A stretch of DNA of 64,000 bases. It comes from Symbiodinium natans (lineage: Eukaryota; Sar; Dinophyceae; Suessiales; Symbiodiniaceae). The notes below the pieces were generated by a model. That model was not told the origin of the DNA. It searched no databases and saw only the letters and a list, made by a program, of their open reading frames with translations. Positions 36,501 to 48,500 of this stretch are shown one piece after another. The stretch is taken from positions 477,147 to 541,146 of the forward strand of contig CAJNDS010002102.1 in NCBI GenBank assembly GCA_905221605.1, given 5' to 3'. A program made the translations under genes and the position numbers. How positions within the stretch are numbered: position 1 is the first letter of the stretch; every line of letters begins with the position of its first letter.

Positions 36501-39500
36501 GGTTTGGGGTTTGGGTTAGGGTTTAGGGTTTAGGATTTAGGGTCTAGGGTTTGGGGTCTAGGATGCCTAGGGTTTCGGATTTAGGGCTGCCTTCGGGGTT
36601 TAGGATTTTGGGGGTTGGTGATCTTGCAGGATGCAGGGGGGTGTCGGGATTGAAGGGTTCTAGGGGGTTTCAGGATTTTTTTTTTTGGAGGGGGGGGGGG
36701 ACGGGGTTTAGGATTTTGGGTATGGGGTTTGGGGTTTAGGGTTTAAGGTTTAGGCCCCAATGCTACAACAACCGGACCACTGCTACAACAGCCGGAGGAT
36801 TTGGGTTTTAGGTTTCGGGCTTTGGGGCTTGCTTGGTCATCTTTGGCTTGCCCTTTTGAGGAATGGGGTTCAGGGTTTAGGGTTTAGGGTTTGGGGTTTA
36901 GGGTTTAGGGTTTAGGGTTTAGGGTTTAGGGTGTAATTTGCAAGCAACCTAACCCCAAACCCTTTAAACTCTGAAGCCGGAAGCGGCAAAACTCGAAACC
37001 TGAAAGACCCAAATCCCTCAAAGCCCTAAAAAGCCCAAACGAACGCCCTAAACCCTACGCCCTCAACCCTAAATCCCGAAACCCTAAACCCTAAACCCTA
37101 AACCCTAAACCCTAAACCCCAAACCCTAAACCCTCTGAGCCCTGAACTCCCTGAACTCCTCACTTGCTCTGCCAGGCATCCTCACCCTTCCCCGCTACGA
37201 CTACCAGCAGCTCAGGGTCCAGGACGGTTGAAGATGAGGGCTTAGGGTTGAGGGTTGGGTTTAGGTTTTAGGTTTTAGGGTTTAGGGTTTGGGGTTTGGG
37301 GTTTGGGGTTTGGGGTTTGGGGTTTAGGGTTCAAGGTTTAGAGTGCGCATGGCCCTGAAGCGACAAAAGGACAGGCAACCTCAAATCCTACATCCTCATA
37401 AACCCAAAATCCTAAACTTGAACCCTAAACCTGAACCCTCAACCCCAAACACTCAAAGCTCAAAGAGCCCTCGCAGCGAAAAGCCCCACACCGGATGACT
37501 GCAGAGGACGTGAAGATGCTGGCCTCTGTGGCCCCCGGCTCCTGGGCTCCCTAAACCCTAAACCCTAAACCCTAAACCCTAAACCCTAAACCCTGAACCC
37601 TAAACCCTAAACTCTAATTAAACCCTAAATCCTAAACCCTAAACCCTAAATCCTAAACCCTAAGCCCTAAACCCTAAGCCCTAAGCCCTACACCCTAAAC
37701 CCTAAACCCTGAACCCTTCACACTAAACCCTAAACCCTAAACAGCCCCTCCCTTTGAGCTGCAGGGCGCGAGGGTTTGGGGGTTTGGAGGGTTCGGAGGG
37801 TTGAGAGGGTTTAACCCCCAAAATCCGGAAGCAAACTTACCAGGCGCCCCCTCAGAATCCGCGAAAGGTCGTGGGTGTAGGATTTAGGGCAGGGTTTCGG
37901 GTTTGGGGCTGGGGTTTAGGGCTTGGGTTTTAGGGTTTAGGATACCCTTCCCCCCCAAGACTCCTGTGTAAACTTAAAGCTTTCTCAAAGCCTCAACCCA
38001 AAGCCTGTAAATAATTCAATCCCGAATCCCCACCCCTGAACCCACCCCAAACCTGAAACAACGGAATCCTGAACTCTAAGCACCCCTAAACCCTAAACCC
38101 TAAACCCTACCCTAAACCCTGAACCCTAAACCCTAAACCCTAAACCCTAAAGGGATTAGGGTTTTGGGTTTCGGGCCCCAAGGCCATGAGCCCCCGACCC
38201 TAAGCCCGACGACAGCCCCCCCCCCCCCCATTTCCTAAGAACCCTAACCCTAAACCCTAAGCCCTAAACCCTAAACCCGAAGCCCTAAACCCTAAACCCT
38301 AAACCCTCAACCCTCAACCCTCAACCCTAAACCCTAAACCTCTCAGCCTAGGGTGCACCTTCAACTGCGTCGCGGGGTCCAAGGTGGTGGCCAAGTACCG
38401 GCTTCAGGCGTCTTTCAAGGGATGCAGACCGGGGTTTAGGGTTTAGGGTTTAGGGTTTAGGGTTAGAAACCTAGAGAGCCCAATACCCCTTAATTATGGA
38501 ACATGCCGTAAATTATATAGGGATCCTGAGTATGATTTAAGGTATAGTCCTTCTTTTGGGGGGTATTGGGGTCTTTGGCAGGGAATGCGGGAATTCGGTA
38601 CTCTAATATAATCCCTGAGTGGGAAGTAGAGGGGGAGATAAAGTAGCTAATTCTTGCATTCCCTACAGAGAACAAGTAAGTTTAGGGGATTTAGGGCTTA
38701 GGGTGGTAAGGTTTAGGGATTGAGGCTCAACGAGCAGGTTCAACAAGGTTTCGGAAGCAGGGCATTACTTGCTTTTAGGGAAACCCAGATCTTACACCCT
38801 AAGCTCTAGCCTCTGAATCCTAGCTGGGACGCTACTTGCCTACAGGGTTTAGTAGTAACTACCCTTATATAGTAGGTAATGATCCATAAGACTGCAGGCA
38901 AAGAGGGTCTCAGGTAACCCCAAAGCCTAACTCCTGCCACGAGGTGCCCGAGCGTATCTACAACCTCCCCAACATCAGCTGCAAGAACGCCCTCTGCATG
39001 TCGAACCTTAGGGTACTTGGAAATATTTTTTTTACTTTTTGGGTACTATGTTTCCTAAGAAACAGCAAAGAAAGCACTGAATTTTTGCTTGGGATCCAAG
39101 TTCAGATGTAGGAACCCGAAGAACCGGCAGTTCGAGTGCGTGGCGTACATGGAGCGGGTTCCCTACTACACCACTAGCGTGCTTCCCGACTGTGCCGAGA
39201 GCGAGTTCCTCTACGTCTGCCGGTGGTGCCTATATCCCCCTTGGGAATTACTTTTTTTGTTATAAATATAAAACCCAAGAGGGTATTAACAATACTTTTT
39301 TTTGAGGTTCTAAGGGGAGTCTAGGTGTCGGTGGCCTCATGTCTACGAGAACATCTGGGACGACTTGCGCGAGCGAAAGTAAACAAAGGGGCCAGTGCTG
39401 CTTGGCTGCAGAGAGGCATGGTGCCCGACAGGTGTACGCATACACTGCCAGGTAAGCATAGTACAGAACCCGCCAGGGTTGTCACGCTTCTTCTTTTCTT

Positions 39501-42500
39501 TGCTAGGCCCACCGCGGTATAAAGTAAGCACATGTCGACATCTCAGCCCGAACCCCCCCTCAACCTTGAACCCTAAACCCTAAAGTCTGAACCCTAAACC
39601 CTAAACCCTAAACCTTAAACCCTAAACCCTAACCTCACCTGGGTCCCAGGCGCCCCAAAACTTGAAACCATCAAGTGAGCACGCCAGGAACCGAGCACAT
39701 CCTGACGCAGATGACAGGGTTAGGGTTTAGGTTTAGGGCTCAGGGCCGAGGGTTTAGGGGGTGCGGGCCCTTACGCCCTAAAGATTGTGTGTAAGTTTGG
39801 GCCCTCTGTCTGCGAGACTTGTAGGAGCTAGGATTTTTTTGGGAGGGGAGTCGCCGCCCGAAACTCCGCGGCAGAATGCCGCGGGGGGCCTTCGTGGTGG
39901 CGATCGTGGGCGCGCATTGGATAAGCAGGCACACCGGGGAGCTGTGGTAGCTCGCAATGCATCAAGGCAGAGACTTTAAGCCCAGCGGATGCGTCACCGA
40001 GGAAGACAAAAACAAGGGACCGCAGCGGGAGCTTGCAAAAGCCCTTCATGTTCAAGGGGATGAAGACTCGTACCCCTAAGATTGTAACCCCCAAAGGTTC
40101 CCCGTAACATATTCCCAGTATCGCCCGGAGGATCTTTCAAAAGGGCCCCCCAAAACGCACGGGTACAACCTTCAAGGTCCAAAGGTACAACCCTTCGACC
40201 TTTCAATCATGGGTTTCCCCCCCCCCCCCACCCCCCCAGGTTCCCCGTTAAATAACCTTAATCAGGCTTATATCCGTAAATAGCTTTAATCATGGGGGGA
40301 CACCTGGGGGGGTAATATAGAGGGGGTTAGGGAGGTAACCCATGATGATCAAGAGTATCCCCTGCAATCACCGCTAAGATCCTCAACCGTAAGCCCTAAA
40401 CCCTAAACCCTAAACCCTAAACCCAAAACCCTAGACTCTAAACCCAAAACCCTAAACCCTAACCCAAAACCCTAAACCCCAATATGCAAAAGCACGTGGC
40501 CCCCGAAGCCCAAGAATTCGGATCGTCTAAGCAGTGAACCCTATGAACCCTAAGTCCGAACCCCAGTTATAACCCTAAACCCTAAACCCTAAACCCTAAA
40601 CCCTAAACCCTAAACCCTAAACCCTAAACCCTAAACCCTAAACCCTAAACCCTAAACCCTAAACCCTAAACCCTAAACCCTAAACCCAAAACCCTAAACC
40701 TAAAACCCTAAACCCTAAACCCTAAACCCTAAACCCTAAACCCTAAACCCTAAACCCTAAACCCTAAACCCTAAACCCTAAACCCTAAACCCTAAACCCT
40801 AAACCCTAAACCCTAAACCCTAACCCTAAACCCTAAACCCTAAACCCTACACCCCAGAGGACCCATGTCCCAAATTCTTGGCTGAAGGGTATAGGGTTTA
40901 GGGTTAACCCCAAACCCAATGCCCAAAACTCTAAACCCTAACCCTTAACCCTAAACCCTAAACCCTATACCCTAAACCGTAAACCCTAAACCCAAAACCC
41001 AAAACCCAAAACCCTAAACCCTAAGCCTAAGCCCTAAACCCTAAACCCTGAACCCTGAACCCTGAACCCTGAACCCTGAACCCCAACCCTCTCGAACGGC
41101 AGAGCCCCAAAACCCAAGGCCCCAAAGCCCTTAGAGGGTTGCAAGCTAGAATCCCCGAGCCCTCAATCCCAAGCCCAACAGCAGTAAAGCCTGGACACTC
41201 AGAGGATTTTTAAAGTTTTGGGTTTGGGGTTAGGGTTTTGGGGTTTAGGGTTTCGGGATTCGGAAACCTTAAAACCTAAAGCCCTAGACCCGGAAAAAAC
41301 AAAAAAAACAACACCCTTCTAAACACCCTAAGCCCCAATCCTTAATGCTTTGATTCGAGGGCCCTCGGCTCTGGCCCAGGCGCAAGCCTTGCTGGGCTCT
41401 GTGGAGGTGTGCGAACCCGGTCGAGGGTTTTCTTTCGGGTTGTTTTAGGTTTCGTTTAGGCTTTTTTTCGTTGTTATAGTTTTTTCATGGTGTCTTAAGT
41501 CGTTTTGTTTTGTCAAAGGGCTTCGGACATTGTGGTTTTTTTTGGGGACTCTGGGCGCAGGGCTTCTTAGCGGTTTGGGGGTTTAGTGTTTTTCAGGGGC
41601 TTAGGGTTTTAAAGGGGCCTTTCAGGGCTTATAGGCGTTTAGGGGTTGCTTCGGGGTTTAGGGTTTGCGGTTTAGGAAGTAGGATTTAGGGTTGCTCAAC
41701 TTACCCTAGACCCCTTAAGGCCAGGGAGTTCCTTGTCGAAACCCTTGAGCCCTAAAACCCGAAACCCTAAACCCTAAATCTACACCCCAAAACACCCCAA
41801 ACCCCTAAACCCTAGAACCGAAAGCTTCAGAAGCCCTAAGAACCTTAAAGCCCTAAAAGCCTTGAAGCCCCAAAAGCCTCAGTCTCTAAACAAACATCCT
41901 AAGTCCTGAAAACTTGACGGCGCTGAGGAACGTAGCCCGTGAGGGTGAGGACTTACGCCGCGTACGCCCTGTCCTTATCCTTGACTCCTCCTGCGCTGGG
42001 GGAGCGCTTGCAAAGGGGAGGTCCTCTGCCGCAGTATGCCTAGCTCGAGGGCTTTACCCTGCTTACATGTTTGGGCCAACAAGCCTAAACGTGTCCGATG
42101 ACCCAACTCGAGACGTTCCCTTGAGGGCCTGGCTTGCACTCCCTTTTCGAAGGCATGAATGAAGACTCCATGAGGATGCTATGCGGGTTCGCTGGGGCGA
42201 ACAAGAACCGCGCTCGGTGGATTAGGATCGTCCTCCTTGTCGCTGAACCAGGGAAAGCCTAAACCCTCGACCCTAAAGCCCTTAAACCCTAAACCCTTGT
42301 CACCCTCAGCCCGAAAGGGGCGAACAAGAACCGCGCTCGGTGGATTAGGATCGTCCTCCTTGTCGCTGAACCAGGGAAAGCCTAAACCCTCGACCCTAAA
42401 GCCCTTAAACCCTAAACCCTTGTCACCCTCAGCCCGAAAACCTTAAACCCTGAACCCTAAAACCCAAAAGCCTAAAACAATAAAGCCCTAAAACCCTAAA

Positions 42501-45500
42501 ACCCTAAAACCCTAAAGCCCTAAAACCCTAAAACCCTAAAACCCTAAAACCCTAAAACCCTAAAACCCTAAAACCCTAAAACCCTAAGACCCTAAAACCC
42601 TAAAACCCTAAAACCCTAAGACCCTAAAACCCTAAACCCTGAACCCCTAAACCCCTAAACCCCTGACCCCCTAAACCCCTAAACCCCAAAACCCTGAAAC
42701 CCTAAAACCCTAAACGCTAAAACCCTAAAACCCTAAAACCCTAAACCCTAAAACCCTAAAACCCTAAGACCCTAAAACCCTAAAACCCTAAAACCCTAAA
42801 CCCTAAAACCCTGAACCCCTAAACCCTAAAGCCCTAAAACCCTAAAACCCCTAAACCCTAAACCCCTAAACCCTTAACCCTAAACCCTCAACCCCTAAAC
42901 CCTAAACCCCTAAACTCCAGGCCGCCACGGGATCTAGGGCTCCCACCACCCTGCGGTGCTGGCCCATCGCCCGACAGCTTTGGGGGGGTTTTAGGGTTTG
43001 TTTTAGAGCCATCGCAGAGTTGTTTGGAGATTTTTTGAGGGTTTTGAGGGTATGTTAGAGCTAGAGTTTTTCTGGAGATTTATTAAAGGTTTTTTGGGTT
43101 TAGGTTTTTGTTTAGTCCGATCGTTGGGGGGGGTCTTTTTTTTTGAGATTTATTGGGGTTGAGGGGGGTTCTGCGGAGTTTTTTTTAAGGGTTTTGGGGG
43201 TTTTGAAGGGCTTTGGGGGTGTGGTTTTTTAAAGGCTTTTCAGGGTTTCTAGGGTTTTTATGGGTCTTTAGGGGGGTTTTTAGGGGTCCTTGATCTGCAG
43301 GCACGGAGGGCTTCTCAGTTTGTAGGATGTTTTGGGATTGTAGGGGTTTAGGGTTTTGGGGTTTTCGTGTTTTAGGGTTTTAGTTTTTCTCAGGGCTTTT
43401 AGGGATTTAGGGTTTGCAGGGTTTCAGAGGTTTGGGGCGTTATAGGGGTTGGGGTTTACAGGCTTAGCTAGGTTTTGTCAGGTTTAGGGTACAATCCCCT
43501 CTCCCGAATATTAAACCCACCCTGCCCCCTAATTTTAAATACCACCCCCATATACTCCACATTATTGTAATGGGAATATTGAGTTTTTGGGGGGTAGGGG
43601 GGGTTTAAGGTTTGGGGTCTGGGGTTTAGGGATTAGGATTTAAGGGCTCACGGCTTGGGGCTTTGGTTTCTAAATAAGGTTAGGGTTTAGGGCTCAAGGT
43701 GTCCCAGAACTTCCGAGACGGCAGGATCTTACAACTAGTTAGGGTCCAGGGTTTTGGGTTTAGGGTTGAAGAGTTGAAAGCCACAGGAGCCCCGTGAATC
43801 TCGAAAGGTCACAAGGCCATGGCTTTAGCCTTAAACCAGCCCTGAACCTCAAACCCTAAACCCTAGAGCCCAGAATCCCAAGATGCTCCAGACCTCCACC
43901 CAGAACCCGAAATCAAACAAAACCCGAGCCCCCAAGCACCCCGTGGCCCGTTCCCTTCCTCCCCAAATCTCTAAGCCCTAGAAATCGTAAGTCCAAACCC
44001 CGAACCCCGAAACCGTAAGCGCCCAAACCCCAAAACCCTAAGCCCTAAACCCTGAACCCTAAACCCTAGTCCCTAAACCCCAGTCCCTAAACCCTAAACC
44101 CTAAACCCTAAACCCTAAACCCCTAAACCTCTAAACCCCTTACTAAGCCGACACTCTTCAGCGCTAAGCCCTAAGCTCCAAACCCCTAAACGCTGAGGTC
44201 CAGCGTCTCTCGGCGTCCCAAGCCGTTGAACACCGCTGCGCCCCTGGTGTGGGGTCCAGACTCCGGCTAGGGTTTAGTGTTTAGGGTTTAGGGTTTAGGG
44301 TTTAGGGTTTAGGGTTTAGGGTTTGGGGTTTAGGGTTTAGGGTTTAGGGTTTAGGGTTTAGGGTTTAGGGTTTAGGGCTCCCCCCGAAACCCAAGGTAGA
44401 AGTACGAGCCAGACCCCGAAGCTGGGTAATACAGGGTCGGAAAAAATTGCTAATCGTATTTCCTTAGGGTTTAGGGTTTAGGGTTTAGGGTTTAGGGTTT
44501 AGGGTTTAGGGTTTAGGGTTATGAATATGCTATAATGACCCCCTCCCCTCCCCCAAAGAAAAAAGTAGAAAACAATAGAATAACCTGCTCTTTCTATTTA
44601 GGCCCCTATCGTAGGCAGGCTGGGAAGGCCTGCTGGTGCGCGCGGAACACGTGATGCACGTTAAGCCTTAAACACTATGAATCCAAGGCACCTCAACTCC
44701 TAAACCCTAAATCGAAACCCCCAAAACCCAAAACTCTAAACCCTAAACCCTAAGCCCAAAAACATCCACCAAACCTTCGTCCCTGAAAGCTTTTCCCTAA
44801 ACCCTAAAACCTCAAACCCTACACCCTAAACCCTAAACCCTAAACCCTAAACCCTAAACCCTAAACCCTAAACCCTAAACCCTAAACCCTAAACCCTAAA
44901 CCCTAAACCCTAAACCCTAAACCCCAAACCCTAACAAGGAAGCGGAGCCCGGGCCGAGGTTGAGATGCTGAAGACGGCCTCGGAGGTTTTGGGCCCGGGG
45001 CCTCGGAGGAGCTGCGGGTTTAGGGTTCAGGGTGTGGGGTTTGGGGTTTCAGGGTTTAGGGTTTAGGGTTTCGGGTTCAGGGTTCAGGGTTTAGGGTTCA
45101 CGGTTTGGGGTTTAGGGTTTCAGGGTTTGGGGTTTAGGGCTTAGGGTTTCAGGTTTGCGGTTTAGGGTTTAGGGTTCGGGGTTTAGGGTTTAGGGTTTGG
45201 GGTTTAGGGTTTTGGGTTTTGGGTTTTAGGGTTTCAGGGTTTAGGGTTCAGGGTTTGGGGTTTAGGGTTTGGGGTTTTGGGTTTAGGGTTTGGGGTTTAG
45301 GGTTTAGGGTTTGGGGTCCGGGTTCAGGGTTTAGGGTTCGGAATGTGGGGTTTAGGGTTTGGGGTTTGTGGTTTGGGGTTTAGGGTTTGGGGTTTAGGGT
45401 TTAGGGTTTCAGGGTTTGGGGTTTAGGGTTTAGGGTTTCAGGGTTCAGGGTTGAAGGTCGGTGTGTTTTTTCTGTTGGGGTGGGGGGTGTTAGGGGCAGG

Positions 45501-48500
45501 TGTTTCAGATGGGTTTTGGGAGACCCCCCCGCCCATCGCCCACGGTGCATAAATAGGGGTACATCAACGGACACGAATGACAGCAAGAATTGAGGGGTTC
45601 AGACTTCACACTCTAGATGGCTTGGAGGTTCATGGGTAGTTTTCACCCTGCTTATGACTTTCCGTGAGCCTTCAAGTACACGACCCGAAGAACGCCGCAA
45701 CTTCCACAAAGGCTCTAAACAGGTTCAGCCCTAAACCGCCTAAACCTCCTAAACCCTGGAACCCTAAACCCTACAACCCTAAAACCTCAACCCCCAAAAA
45801 AACCCTGCCCTCAACCATATTAACCTAGCAACTTAAAACCTTAAACCCTAAACCCCAAAACCCCACAACTCCAAAACCCCAAAACCCTAAAACCCCAAAA
45901 CCTCAACCCTAAACCCTAAACCTTGAACCCTAAGCCTCCTAAGCCCCAAAAGCGCAGAGGCTTGGGCCCGGATGACGCGCTCCACGTAGCCGAGTCCCTG
46001 TACCTGAAAGGCTCGTGGGGGGCGGGGGGGGGGGGGGTGAGGGTTTAGGGTTTAGGGTTCAGGGTTCAGGGTTCAGGGTTCAGGTTCAGGGTTCAGGGTT
46101 CAGGGTTCAGGGTTTAGTGTTCGGGTTTAGGATTTAGGGTTTAGGTGGGTTTGAGGGGTTCTGGGTGTAGGGGGTTTGGGGCTAGGGCTTGAGGTTGAGG
46201 GTTTGGAGCATTCTACCAGAAGCCTTAAACCCAAGCACTTCTTGACACACTGAAGCTTTAGCGTTTGGGGTTTAAGCCTCAAAATCGTGGGAAGGTTCGG
46301 GGCTGAGGTTGATTTGCTTGGAGCCCTAAACCCTATAAATCCTGCAGCCCCTTATAGCCTGAAGACCTAAAGGCCTCCAAAAGTCCTAAACTAAGCCCCG
46401 ACCCGGAGCCCTACTAAACCCGAAACCCTGAACCCTCAGCCCTGACACATCCTAACACCCTCATATCCGGCGCCCCCAACCAGCCTGTTCTGGTGGTTTG
46501 CGGTGCTTTTGCGGCACATCTGCAAGAATTTTATAAGCAAACCCTAAACCCTAAGCCCTAGACCCTACACCCTAAACCCTAAACTCTAAACCCTAAACCC
46601 TAAACCTTAAACCCTAAACCCTAAACCCCGTTTTGGGGACTTCCGGTCCATTCCCCAGTGGTACCAAGGGGTGCTCTCCTACCCGAGGACGGAGACAGCC
46701 ACTCGGATCGATACAGAGGGTGTGGGAAGCTGGGGGTGCCTAAACCCTAAACCCTAAACCCTAAACCCTAAACCCTAAACCCTAAACCCTAAACCCTAAA
46801 CCCTAAACCCTAAACCCTAAACCCTAAACCCTAGACCCTAGACCCTAGACCCCAGACCCTAAACCCTAAACCCTAAGCCCTAAACCCTAAACCCCAAACC
46901 CTAAACCTGCGCGGCTCAGCCTGGATGGTATGTTCGAGGCCAACCCAAGCCTCAGCAAGTTCTTGACAAACTCTCAGGCTTCCGTAGCTGGACTGAGACT
47001 GCAGTGCTCCTTCGAACGCGATCATTCCAAAGATGACCGCTACCGGATCATCGAAGACTATTGCCACGGTGGTGATGGTTTTCTAATTGAAGACGTCATG
47101 AGGACTGCATGTGATCTCGCAGTCCGTCAGCATCAACTCCAGATACAAGAAAAGCTAGCAAAACTGCTGGATGCGGAAGCCAGGGGTTCGGGATTCCTAG
47201 GGTTCAAGTCTCGCTGGGGTAGGGCTCAGAGGTTTAGGGTTTAGGGTTTAGGGTTTAGGGTTTAGGGTTTAGGGTTTAGGGGGCCCAATCAGAGACTGAG
47301 CGTTAGCCAGGCCCAGGGTGTCGGGTTTGAGGCCTTAAGGCTTCGGGCATAGGGTTTGGGGTTTAGGGTTTAGGTTTTACGGTTTAGGGTTTAGGTTTTG
47401 GGGTTTAGGTTTTAGGGTTTAGGGTGGCATTAGAGTTTGTTTTTTGCGTTTTAGGGTTTAGGGAAACAGGGCTTCAAGGTATCAGATGCTTATAGTTAGG
47501 CGTCACCTTTGCTTCCCCTCAACACTACCCTGGGTTCCAATTAAGGCTTTTTGGGCAGAACCCTGGACCCTGAACCCTAAACCCTAAACCCTAAAACCCT
47601 AAAACCCTAAAACCCTAAAACCCTAAAACCCTAAAACCCTAAAACCCTAAAACCCTAAAACCCTAAAGCCCTAAACCTGCCGGGGGGGCGGGGGGGGGGG
47701 GGGGGGGTAGAAGAGGGGGGGGTAGTAGGGAAACCCATGACCATTGTTCTGATGAAGCCCCAAGTCCTGAAACCCCTGAAACGGGCACCCGTAAACTGAC
47801 GGACGGATTTTGAGTTGCGGGATTTGGGAAGTAGGTACGCCAATATGCGGTTAGGGTTTAGGGTTTAGGGTTTAGGGTTTAGGGTTTAGGGTTTAGGGTT
47901 TAGGGTTCAGGGTTTAGGGTTTAGGGGGAAAGGGTTGTATAGCGGGAGAAAGGTACCCAGTCCCCTGATTGTACGAGCGAGAAAGCCAGACGCATTGGAG
48001 GTGTAGGTGCCTTTTGGTATCAGGGTTGAGGTTATTAGGGTTTACGGTTCAGGGTCTCGGGGGGTTACGGGGTATTCGGTGGCTGGATACAACATGGTCC
48101 CATACCTTCCTACAAGGGTTCCGAAGTAAGCGCTAAACCCTAAAGCCTTACAGTCCCTAAACCCTAAGCCCTCAACAAGGGTATGTAAGGTTGGTCAGTT
48201 TGCAATTATACAAACTGGAGCCCCATGCAAGTTAAATGTCCCCTAACTACGACCGATATCCGCTGGCGACGACGCTCCTAGGAAGAATAGCCTCACTGCA
48301 ATTTCACCCTAATATTAGTATGGGTGTCTCCAAAAACAGGGGTACCCTTAATTGACCAAAATAGTTAGAATCCTTAATGCAGGAACCACCCAAAAGGGTA
48401 CCCCCCATTTTCGGAAACCCTAAACCCTAAACCCTAAACCCTAAACCTAAACCCTAAACCCTAAACCCTAAACCCTAAACCCTAAACCCTAAACCCTAAA

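Noticed and set aside
39325-39522. Plus-strand frame MSVASCLREH in the last ATCase exon
   Set aside because: Out of phase with ATCase; the in-phase reading gives CRWC zinc ligands and a stop at 39380.
42918-42980. Exon-like AATGSRAPTTLRCWP after CAG
   Set aside because: T10 and T11 join in phase without it and no family match exists.
44618-44671. Exon-like AGWEGLLVRAEHVMHVKP with TAG acceptor
   Set aside because: Lies between T11 and T12, which join in phase to give RPKPLNTVEMLK exactly as in the family; no room for it.
46466-46525. Exon-like LFWWFAVLLRHICKNF
   Set aside because: T13 and T14 give LYLKGVLSYPRTET without it; hydrophobic insert not expected in TOP3B.
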